Source: Actinoplanes cyaneus
GTDB taxonomy: Bacteria; Actinomycetota; Actinomycetes; Mycobacteriales; Micromonosporaceae
Assembly (NCBI RefSeq): GCF_016862095.1
Contig: NZ_BOMH01000076.1
Span: forward strand, 1-51,398
Reading direction: 5' to 3'
Length of the DNA: 51,398 bases
Shown here: positions 42,090 to 49,016 of the stretch, piece after piece
How positions within the stretch are numbered: the stretch's first letter is position 1
Layout: every line of letters starts with the position of its first letter
Notes under the pieces: generated by a model
The model's database searches: none
What the model was told of the DNA's origin: nothing
The model's input: the letters and a program-made list of their open reading frames with translations, nothing else
Program-made: the position numbers and the translations under genes

Positions 42090-43423
42090 GGGGCCCGCGG
42101 CCGCCGGGCCCGCCGCTCAGCGCGGCGCTGCGGATGCTGCTGGTGATGGGCCGCGACCGGCTCGGCATGATGACCTCGGCGGCCGACCGGTACGGCGACG
42201 CGTCCCGGCTGCCGGTCGGGCACAAGAAGCTGTGGTTCTTCAACCACCCGGAGCACGCCAAGCACGTGCTGGCCGACAACGCCGCCAACTATCACAAGGG
42301 GATCGGCCTGGTGCACGCCCGCCGGGCCCTCGGCGACGGTTTGCTGACCAGCGAGGGCGCGCTCTGGCGGGAACAGCGCAAGGTGGTCCAGCCGGCCTTC
42401 CAGAGCCGGCGGATCGCCGCCCAGGCCGACGTCGTCGCCGAGGAGGCGGCCAAGCTGGTCGCCCGCCTGCGGCGGCACGTCAACGGCGAGCCGGTCGAGG
42501 TCCTGCACGAGATGACCGGGCTCACCCTCGGCGTTCTCGGGCGCACGCTGCTCGACGCCGACCTGGGCCGGTTCGAGACGATCGGCGGCGACTTCGCCGC
42601 GGTGCAGGACCAGGCGATGTTCGAGCTCGCGACGCTGAGTGCGGTGCCGATGCAGGTGCCGTTGCCGCGGCAGCTGCGTTTCCGGCGGGCCCGGCGGCGG
42701 CTGCAGCGCACGGTGGACACCCTGGTGGCCGAGCGCGCCGACACCTCGGGCGACGACGTGCTGGCCCGGCTGATCGTCTCGGCCCGGGCCGAGCGCGACC
42801 CCGAGGTGGCCCGCACCCGGCTGCACGACGAGCTGGTGACGTTGCTGCTGGCCGGGCACGAGACCACGGCCAGCACGCTGAGCTGGACGTTGCACCTGAT
42901 CGACAGGCATCCGGAGGTCGGTGACCGGTTGCGGGCCGAGGCCGTCGAGGTGCTCGGCGACCGGATGCCCTCCTACGCCGACCTGCACGAGCTGCGTTAC
43001 ACCTCGATGGTCCTGTCCGAGGCCATGCGGCTCTTCCCGCCGGTCTGGATCCTGCCGCGCAAGGCGGTGGGACCCGACGTGATCGGCGGCTACCGGGTGC
43101 CCGCCGGCGCCGACGTGCTGATCTGCCCGTTCACACTGCACCGGCATCCGGCGTTCTGGCCGGACCCGGAGCGTTTCGACCCGGAGCGCTTCGACCCGGA
43201 CCGGCCGTCCGACCGGCCGCGGTACGCCTACATCCCCTTCGGCGCCGGCCCGCGGTTCTGCGTGGGCAACCACCTGGGCATGATGGAGGCGGCCTTCGTG
43301 CTCGCCAGCATCATGCGGGAGCTGCGGCTGGAGACGGTCCCGGGCCACCGCGTGGTCCCGGAGCCGATGCTGTCGCTGCGGATGCGCGGTGGCCTGCCGA
43401 TGCGGGTGCGGGAAGCCCGCTGA
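42086..43423 (+). CDS. Cytochrome P450
   Basis: The 445-residue monooxygenase has the I-helix oxygen-binding motif AGHETTAST near residue 255, the ExxR motif EAMR near 313, and the heme-ligand loop FGAGPRFCVGNHLG near 387. It is soluble, with no membrane anchor. In enediyne pathways a P450 (E7 type) oxidises the core or its precursor; here position in the PKSE operon supports the same, but the reaction is unknown. A triple DPERF/DPERF/DPDR repeat near 362 is a minor local duplication. The GTG start overlaps the flavin reductase stop. Its stop abuts the convergent epimerase stop (TGATCA). Confidence 0.92.
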   Translation: MRGPRPPGPPLSAALRMLLVMGRDRLGMMTSAADRYGDASRLPVGHKKLWFFNHPEHAKHVLADNAANYHKGIGLVHARRALGDGLLTSEGALWREQRKVVQPAFQSRRIAAQADVVAEEAAKLVARLRRHVNGEPVEVLHEMTGLTLGVLGRTLLDADLGRFETIGGDFAAVQDQAMFELATLSAVPMQVPLPRQLRFRRARRRLQRTVDTLVAERADTSGDDVLARLIVSARAERDPEVARTRLHDELVTLLLAGHETTASTLSWTLHLIDRHPEVGDRLRAEAVEVLGDRMPSYADLHELRYTSMVLSEAMRLFPPVWILPRKAVGPDVIGGYRVPAGADVLICPFTLHRHPAFWPDPERFDPERFDPDRPSDRPRYAYIPFGAGPRFCVGNHLGMMEAAFVLASIMRELRLETVPGHRVVPEPMLSLRMRGGLPMRVREAR

Positions 43424-44455
43424 TCAGCGCCGGGCCGCCACCGGCCGGTCACCCGCCTGCCGCGGGGTGACGGCGCCGGTGGCGGCCAGCCACGTCACCG
43501 TGTCGGTCATCGTCTCGGCCAGCGTCCGGCCGGGGTCGCCCAGCAGATCCGTGGTCGCCCGGTTGTCCACCCGGGGCGCGTGCCCGCACACGTAGATCGA
43601 CCCGTACGAGACCGGGAGCGTGACCGGCAGCAGCCGCTGCGCCGCGTCGGCCAGCGCGCCGACCGGGACCAGCAGCGACGCGGGCAGGTGCACGGCGGGC
43701 AGCGAACGGCCGGTGGCGGTGCGCAACGCGCCGAGGTATTCCCGGGTCGTCACGTAGCGCCCGGGAGCGATGAACCGCCGCGCGCCGAGACCGGGGCGCA
43801 GCAGCGCCGCGTGGAGCCGTCCCACATCGCGTACGTCGCCGATGGGGAAGCCGCCGCCGGGCCAGATCGGCATCCGGCCACTCAGCACGTCGCGGACCCG
43901 GCGAACCTGATCGCCGAGGCGGTCGTCGCCGGGGCCGAGAGAGGCGAGCGGATAGGTGATGACAACCGGTGCGCCGTCGCGCTGATGGTCGCGAGCGATC
44001 CGCTCGGCCCGGGCCTTGCTCGCCAGGTACGCCTCGCGCGGCTCGTCCACCGGCGAGCCGGTGTGCGCGGCGCCGCCGCCGGTCGCGCGCAACACCCCGA
44101 ACGTCGAGACGTGCACGATCGGGTCGAGGCCGGCCGACCGTGCGGCGGCCAGCATCACCTCGGTGGCGACGACGTTGGCGGGCTCCAGCGCGCGGGCGTC
44201 CCGGCGGTCGAAGGAGTATCGCCCGGCGGCATGCACGAGGGCGTCGCATCCGTCGGCCGCCCGCTCGGCGTCGGCGCGCACGGTGGCGTCTCCCTGGACG
44301 ACCTCGATGCGTTCCCCGAGTGCCCGGGGCACACCACGGGGATCCCGGGCCAGGACCCGGACGTGGTGACCGGCGGCGAGCGCGGCCCGGACCGTGTGCG
44401 TGCCGATGAAGCCGGTGCCACCGGTGATCAGGACGCGGAGACGATCGATGCTCAT
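43424..44455 (-). CDS. NAD(P)-dependent epimerase/dehydratase family protein (extended SDR)
   Basis: The 343-residue protein begins RVLITGGTGFIGTHTV, the extended short-chain dehydrogenase nucleotide-binding motif. HVSTFGVL and an active-site segment reading AYLASKARAE (Tyr-x3-Lys pattern YLASK) follow near residues 115-145. The second half (FIAPGRYVTTREYLGALR) is typical of dihydroflavonol-reductase or sugar-epimerase-like members. The substrate could be a sugar nucleotide or a ketone; not resolvable here. It converges on the P450, with the two stops touching. It is divergent from the membrane operon at 44594. The start at 44455 has GGAGGA directly adjoining. Confidence 0.8.
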   Translation of the reverse strand: MSIDRLRVLITGGTGFIGTHTVRAALAAGHHVRVLARDPRGVPRALGERIEVVQGDATVRADAERAADGCDALVHAAGRYSFDRRDARALEPANVVATEVMLAAARSAGLDPIVHVSTFGVLRATGGGAAHTGSPVDEPREAYLASKARAERIARDHQRDGAPVVITYPLASLGPGDDRLGDQVRRVRDVLSGRMPIWPGGGFPIGDVRDVGRLHAALLRPGLGARRFIAPGRYVTTREYLGALRTATGRSLPAVHLPASLLVPVGALADAAQRLLPVTLPVSYGSIYVCGHAPRVDNRATTDLLGDPGRTLAETMTDTVTWLAATGAVTPRQAGDRPVAARR

Positions 44456-44593
44456 TCCTCCATTGTGGTCGGACTGCGGGCCCGGTCACCTCCGCGTATG
44501 CGGGTCGCTACAGAAAGCACTTTGGAAGGTGTCCGGGCGGAACCGCCGCCCCAGACTGGCGATGGACTCCCGCCGTACCCGAAAGGACCGCTC

Positions 44594-45172
44594 GTGTCTG
44601 TCGTCAATCACAGCGCCACCCGGACCGGAGGCGGCTGGATCCGCAGCCTCAACGGGCCGCACCACCGAGCCGCGCTCAGCATCTTCATGGTCATCGTGCT
44701 CGCTCACTGGGCCGAGCACATCGCGCAGGCGATCCAACTGTGGGGCCTGGGCTGGAAACCGCCGCAGGCCCGCGGCGTCCTCGGGATGCCCTTCCCCTGG
44801 CTGATCCGCTCCGAGTGGCTGCACTACGGCTACGCCATTCTCATGCTGATCGGCCTGTTCCTGCTCCGGCCGGGCTTCACCGGCCGTTCCCGCACCTGGT
44901 GGACGGTCGCCCTGGCTATCCAGTTCTGGCACCACATCGAGCATCTGCTGCTTCTGCTCCAGGCCCAGACCGGGCACCACCTGTTCGGCCGCAGCGTGCC
45001 GACCAGCCTGCTGCAGCTGGTGGTACCCCGGGTCGAGCTGCACCTGTTCTACAACACCATCGTCTTCCTCCCGATGGTCGTGGCCATGTACTTCCATCTG
45101 CGTCCCACCCCGGCCGAGATCCGGGACATCCCGTGCAGCTGCCACCGGCAGCTGACCGGCGCATCGGCATGA
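44594..45172 (+). CDS. His-rich polytopic membrane protein of unknown function
   Basis: The 192-residue protein begins at a GTG after AAAGGA. Four or five membrane segments are visible: IFMVIVLAHWAEHIAQA, YGYAILMLIGLFLL, WWTVALAIQFWHHIEHLLLL and TIVFLPMVVAMYF. Histidines cluster inside or beside the membrane (AHWAEH near residue 37, FWHHIEHL near 115, HLFY near 156), suggesting heme or metal ligands. The C-terminus has CSCH. I do not recognise the family. It overlaps the CopC-fold gene by ATGA, which supports a metal- or redox-related membrane role, but this is inference. Confidence 0.7.
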   Translation: MSVVNHSATRTGGGWIRSLNGPHHRAALSIFMVIVLAHWAEHIAQAIQLWGLGWKPPQARGVLGMPFPWLIRSEWLHYGYAILMLIGLFLLRPGFTGRSRTWWTVALAIQFWHHIEHLLLLLQAQTGHHLFGRSVPTSLLQLVVPRVELHLFYNTIVFLPMVVAMYFHLRPTPAEIRDIPCSCHRQLTGASA

Positions 45173-45714
45173 GTGGGGCAGCAGCCGCCGGCCACCACCG
45201 GCGGCTGCTCGCCGCCGGTGTCCTCGTGCTCGCGACGCTCGTGATCGTGGCCCTGCGCGGCGGGATCGGCGACGAGCCCCGCCTGACCGGCATGGATCCT
45301 CCGGACGGCGCCCGGCTGGACGCGATCCCCACGGTGGTGACGCTCGACTTCGCCGACGATCCGCAGCTGGCGCACCTGGTCGTCGAGGATCCGGCCGGGC
45401 GGACGGTGTCCTCGGGTGACACCCGCGTCGACGGCGCCCGGGTGGCCGTGCCGGTTCAGGCCGGCAGCGAGGGCCTCTACCAGGTCGGCTATCACGTGAC
45501 CTTCGCCCGCGGCGGTGAGCTCGCGGGAACCACCTCGTTCACCGTCGGCACGGCCGCCGCGGCCGGGAGACCGGCGGCTCCCGACGCCGCGGCCGGTCAC
45601 ACGCACGCCGGCAAGGACCCGCTCAGCCTGGTGCTGCTCGCCGTGGACCTGCTGCTGACCGCGGTGCTCCTGTTCCTCCTGCTACGCCGTCCGCGGACGA
45701 GAACGCCGCGGTGA
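45169..45714 (+). CDS. CopC-fold membrane-anchored protein lacking the usual copper ligands
   Basis: The 181-residue protein has an N-terminal signal anchor (LLAAGVLVLATLVIVAL), an exported beta-barrel domain (residues about 40-125) of the CopC type (MDPPDGARLDAIPTVVTLDF; YQVGYHVTFARGGELAGTTSF), and a C-terminal membrane helix (LSLVLLAVDLLLTAVLLFLLL). Classical CopC has an N-terminal His and a DGH before the last strands; here the corresponding places read DEPRL and GGELAG, so standard copper binding is unlikely. A GHTHAG stretch before the last helix could bind metal instead. It sits between two membrane-protein genes and probably forms a complex with them. Confidence 0.72.
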   Translation: MSGAAAAGHHRRLLAAGVLVLATLVIVALRGGIGDEPRLTGMDPPDGARLDAIPTVVTLDFADDPQLAHLVVEDPAGRTVSSGDTRVDGARVAVPVQAGSEGLYQVGYHVTFARGGELAGTTSFTVGTAAAAGRPAAPDAAAGHTHAGKDPLSLVLLAVDLLLTAVLLFLLLRRPRTRTPR

Positions 45715-45734
45715 GACGAAGAGAGGTTTCCACC

Positions 45735-46664
45735 ATGGCCGTCACCGATCGCGATCAACGTCTTCTCGAGCGACCGCTCGACGCTCCGGTACGCCGGGGC
45801 CGGATCATCGCCGGCAGCGTCCTGGCCGGGGTGGCGCTGGCCGTCCTCTGGTCGTTCGAGCTGGTCGACCACGTCATCGGCGACAACGTCGCCAACACCA
45901 TCCTGGGTCACGACGCCAAGGCCACCGCGGTCGGCGGCACTCTGGCCGGCCTGGTGTTCGCCTTCGTCTCGGGTCTGGCCGGCACCTTCACCGCCTGCAA
46001 CATCGCCATGGCCGCGTCGATCGGGCCGATGAGCGCGGCCGGCGCCGGCGTGCGGGACGGCCTTCGTGGCATGCTGCGGCCGGTCGGCTGGCTGGCGCTC
46101 GGCATGGTCGTCGTGTCCGGGCTCTACGGCTTCATCGGCGTGCTGGTCGGCGACCGGATGCCGCAGCTGTCCACCGCCACGGCCGGTGGGATACCCGTAC
46201 GGCTGTGGCAGTCGATCGTCGTCTTCGGGCTGATCGGCCTGGCCTTCATCTGTCTCGGGCTGGCCGTCCTGGGCGTGCTGCCGGACCCGTTCGCCCGGCG
46301 TCCGGTCGCCCGGGTCGTGACCCTGGGCGCGCTCGTCGGCGCGTTCCTCATCGGCCGGCCGTACCCGTTGTTCAACAAGCTGTTCCACTGGGCCGTCGAC
46401 AGCGGCAACCCGCTTTACGGCGCCGGGGCGTTCATCCTCCAGTCACTGGGCAACATCTTCCTCGTCTCGCTCCTGTTCGGCCTGATCGTCCTGCTCAGCC
46501 GGGGACGCGCGATCGCCTGGCTGTCGAGCCACCCGGCCCGGACCGTCGCGGTCACGGGCGCCCTGCTGATCGCGCTCGGCGTCTTCACCGTGGTCTATTG
46601 GGACGTCCGGCTGCCGGCGATGTTCGATCACGGCTGGTTCCCGATCATGCCGTACAACAAATAG
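45735..46664 (+). CDS. Polytopic membrane protein, possibly DsbD/CcdA-like
   Basis: The 309-residue protein starts at an ATG behind AGAGAGG. Seven or so hydrophobic segments are visible, including AGSVLAGVALAVLWSFEL, GTLAGLVFAFVSGLAGTF, WLALGMVVVSGLYGFIGVL and LLFGLIVLL. The segment TFTACNIAMAASIGPM recalls the cysteine-proline loop of CcdA/DsbD electron or metal transporters, but only one Cys is present, so thiol relay as in CcdA is unlikely. It follows the CopC-fold gene by 20 bases. Function unknown; with its neighbours it forms a candidate membrane metal/redox unit. It converges on galT with a five-base gap. Confidence 0.7.
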   Translation: MAVTDRDQRLLERPLDAPVRRGRIIAGSVLAGVALAVLWSFELVDHVIGDNVANTILGHDAKATAVGGTLAGLVFAFVSGLAGTFTACNIAMAASIGPMSAAGAGVRDGLRGMLRPVGWLALGMVVVSGLYGFIGVLVGDRMPQLSTATAGGIPVRLWQSIVVFGLIGLAFICLGLAVLGVLPDPFARRPVARVVTLGALVGAFLIGRPYPLFNKLFHWAVDSGNPLYGAGAFILQSLGNIFLVSLLFGLIVLLSRGRAIAWLSSHPARTVAVTGALLIALGVFTVVYWDVRLPAMFDHGWFPIMPYNK

Positions 46665-46669
46665 GCAGT

Positions 46670-47671
46670 TCAGGCTCCGGCGGCGGCCTCGCGCAGGCGG
46701 GCCGCCGCCGACTCCGGGGTCAGATCCCGCTGGGGCCGGCCCAGGAACTCGTAGCCGCCCATGTACTTCCGGACCGTCGCCGACCTCAGCAGCGGCGGGA
46801 AGAAATGCGCGTGCAGGTGCCACTCCGGCTTGGCGGCGCGACCGGTCGGCCGTTGGTGCAGGCCCATCGAGTACGGGAACGTCACGCCGAAGACGTTGTC
46901 GTAGGTCCGGGCCAGCCGGCGCAGCAGACCGGCCAGCGCCACCCGGCCGGCGGCGTCCAGGTCGGGCAGCGCGCCAGCGTGCGCACGCGGCAGCACCAGC
47001 GTCTCGAAGGGCCAGGTCGCCCACCAGGGGACGAGCGCGACGAACCGGTCGTCGCTCAGCACGATCCGCTCGTCGGCGGCGAGCTCCGTGGCGAGGTAGT
47101 CGCAGAGCAGGCAGCCGGAGTACGCGGCCATTCGCGCGTCCTCACGGCGTACCAGATCGGGAAGGTCGTCCTCCGCCCAGATCTGGCCGTGCGGGTGGGG
47201 GTTGCTGGCGCCGGTCATCGCGCCGCGGTTCTCGAAGATCTGCACATGCTCGATCCAGGGACGCTCGCCCAGGTCGAGGTATTGCGCGGTCCAGACGTCG
47301 ACGACCTCGGCGACGGCCTCGACGCTCAGCTCGCCCAGGGTCAGGTCGTGGCGCGGGGAGTAGCAGACCACCCGGCAGATCCCGCGCACCGGTGCGGCGG
47401 TCAGCAGGCCGCCGCCGGACGCCACCGTGGGCGGCGACGGCAGCAGGGCCGGGAAGTCGTTGTCGAAGACGAAGGTCGACTCGTAGGGCGGCGTCCGGTG
47501 GCCTCCGGCCCGCTCGTTGCCCGGGCAGAGATAACAGCCCGGGTCGTGCGCGGGCGGTCGCTGCGCCGGCGTCGCCTCGACGATCCCCTGCCACGGTCGC
47601 GTGGCCCGCTGCGGTGACACCAGCACCCAGTCGCCGGTCAGGGCGTTGAGGCGGCGGTGCGGCGAGGTCAT
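46670..47671 (-). CDS. galT: Galactose-1-phosphate uridylyltransferase
   Basis: The 333-residue HIT-superfamily enzyme exchanges UDP between UDP-glucose and galactose-1-phosphate. NPHPHGQIW near residue 158 contains the nucleophilic His of the HPHGQ motif. CYLCPGN near 47 is the zinc-type Cys pair, a second pair is GCLLCDY near 187, and EWHLHAHFFPP near 283 is the second His cluster. All expected active-site residues are present. Its stop converges on the membrane operon. Its start overlaps the stop of an MFS gene (ATGA), so uptake or export of a sugar compound may be coupled. No galK or galE neighbours are visible. Confidence 0.92.
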   Translation of the reverse strand: MTSPHRRLNALTGDWVLVSPQRATRPWQGIVEATPAQRPPAHDPGCYLCPGNERAGGHRTPPYESTFVFDNDFPALLPSPPTVASGGGLLTAAPVRGICRVVCYSPRHDLTLGELSVEAVAEVVDVWTAQYLDLGERPWIEHVQIFENRGAMTGASNPHPHGQIWAEDDLPDLVRREDARMAAYSGCLLCDYLATELAADERIVLSDDRFVALVPWWATWPFETLVLPRAHAGALPDLDAAGRVALAGLLRRLARTYDNVFGVTFPYSMGLHQRPTGRAAKPEWHLHAHFFPPLLRSATVRKYMGGYEFLGRPQRDLTPESAAARLREAAAGA

Positions 47672-48870
47672 CGCGGAGCCGGCTCTTCGAGAGCGGGCGC
47701 GGCCGCTGCCCGGCGGGACGACAGCCGGGGCTCGGCGAGCACGGCGACCAGGGCGAGCAGGCTGAACAGCGCACCGACCAGCGCGGTGCTGCGCACGCCG
47801 AACGGCGAGAGCAGCAGGCTGCCGATGAACGCGCCGCCGGTGATGCCGGCGTTGAAGGCGGTCGACGTGCCCGCGTTGGCGAGGGCCGAGCTGCTCGGCG
47901 CGACCTCCAGCGCCCGGGTGGCGAGCGCGGTGGAGACGCCGGCCAGGGCGAAGCCGGAGACGCAGATCGAAACGATGACGGCGATCTGGTTGTCACCCAG
48001 CGCCCACTGGCCGAGCAGCGCCACGGCCTGCGCGGCGACCAGGCCCACCATGGTGAGCCAGCCGTTGCGGGCGACCAGGGAGGCGACCACGAACACGCCG
48101 ATCAGGCCGGCGAAGCCGCGGACGAACAGCAGCGGGCCGACCATGCCCTCGCCGAAGCCGCTCACGTCGGTGAAGAACGGGCTGATGTAGGTGAACGAGG
48201 TGAACGCGCCGATGACAGCGAGGGCCGTGTAGACGACGATCGTCCAGTAGCGGCCGGCGTCGGGGGCCGAGCCACGGTCGGCGTCGCTGGAGCCGGGCGG
48301 GCTGGCGGGCAACAGGACGGCGACAGTGGCCAGGATGGCCACGCCGAGGCCGCTCAGCACCACGAAGGTGACCCGCCAGCTGGTCTGCTGGCCGAGCCAG
48401 GTGCCGAGCGGGACGCCGGCGAGGGCGGCGACGGAGCTGCCCGCGTACACGATGGAGAGCGCGCGGGGCCGCAGGGCCGGAACGAAGAGTCCGGCGGTGG
48501 CCGGGGCGATGACCGCCCAGAAGAGGGACTGGCTCACCGCCACCGCGATCCTCGCCGCCATCAACGTCCCGTAGCTTTCGGCGAACGATGACACCGCGTT
48601 GCCGACGACGTAGACCGCCATCAGGCCGCAGATCAGCAGGCGGCGGTCGATTCGCTGGGTGACCAGGGTCAGCGGGATCGACAGGACCACCACGACCAGG
48701 CCGTACGTGGTGACGAGCAGCCCGACCGCGGCGGTGGTGCTGTGCAGCTCGCGGGAGATCAGCGGGAGCAGGCCGATCGGCAGGTTCTCGGTCGTCACAT
48801 ACGCGAACGTCGACAGCGACAGGGCGCTCAACAGGGCTATGGCCGAAAAGCCGCTCATCCGTTCGCGCAT
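47668..48870 (-). CDS. MFS transporter, DHA1 type
   Basis: The 400-residue protein has 12 predicted membrane segments. The ATG at 48870 lies five bases after AAGGAG; a GTG six bases earlier is too close. LTLVTQRIDRRLL is the inter-helix loop after helix 2, and FVPALRPRALSIVYAGSSVAALAGVPLGTWLG contains the antiporter-type motif of sugar- and drug-efflux DHA1 members such as AraJ. It probably exports sugars or drugs using the proton gradient. It is coupled to galT (ATGA), so a sugar-related substrate is favoured. It diverges from the GH3 gene. Confidence 0.85.
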   Translation of the reverse strand: MRERMSGFSAIALLSALSLSTFAYVTTENLPIGLLPLISRELHSTTAAVGLLVTTYGLVVVVLSIPLTLVTQRIDRRLLICGLMAVYVVGNAVSSFAESYGTLMAARIAVAVSQSLFWAVIAPATAGLFVPALRPRALSIVYAGSSVAALAGVPLGTWLGQQTSWRVTFVVLSGLGVAILATVAVLLPASPPGSSDADRGSAPDAGRYWTIVVYTALAVIGAFTSFTYISPFFTDVSGFGEGMVGPLLFVRGFAGLIGVFVVASLVARNGWLTMVGLVAAQAVALLGQWALGDNQIAVIVSICVSGFALAGVSTALATRALEVAPSSSALANAGTSTAFNAGITGGAFIGSLLLSPFGVRSTALVGALFSLLALVAVLAEPRLSSRRAAAAPALEEPAPR

Positions 48871-49016
48871 ACTCACTCCTTGGACCCGATCAAGTCCTAG
48901 CTACGATGCTGGAGCCGTCCGGAAGTTGCAACACTGTGGACGGTCGATGGGCCCGGCTTCTTCAAACGTGCGCACCCGCTCCGGCCGGCCCCCGGCGGCG
49001 GCGTCCGGATGACAGC
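48871..49016. promoter_or_regulatory. Divergent promoter region, MFS-galT / GH3
   Basis: This 146-bp gap lies between the divergent MFS and beta-glucosidase genes. TAGCTACGAT around 48898-48907 contains a possible -10 (TACGAT) for the plus strand. No palindromic operator was convincing. Confidence 0.3.

Noticed and set aside
43160..43206. Tandem repeat inside the P450 gene (GACCCGGAGCG units)
   Set aside because: It encodes DPERFDPERFDPDR, a slight expansion of the usual PERFDPERF stretch before the heme loop; in frame and not a mobile or regulatory repeat.
21741..43423. Search for an enediyne apoprotein (neocarzinostatin type)
   Set aside because: No secreted protein of about 140 residues with an immunoglobulin-like pattern was found. 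The exported CopC-fold protein at 45.2 kb is the only similar-sized candidate and has a membrane anchor and CopC motifs.
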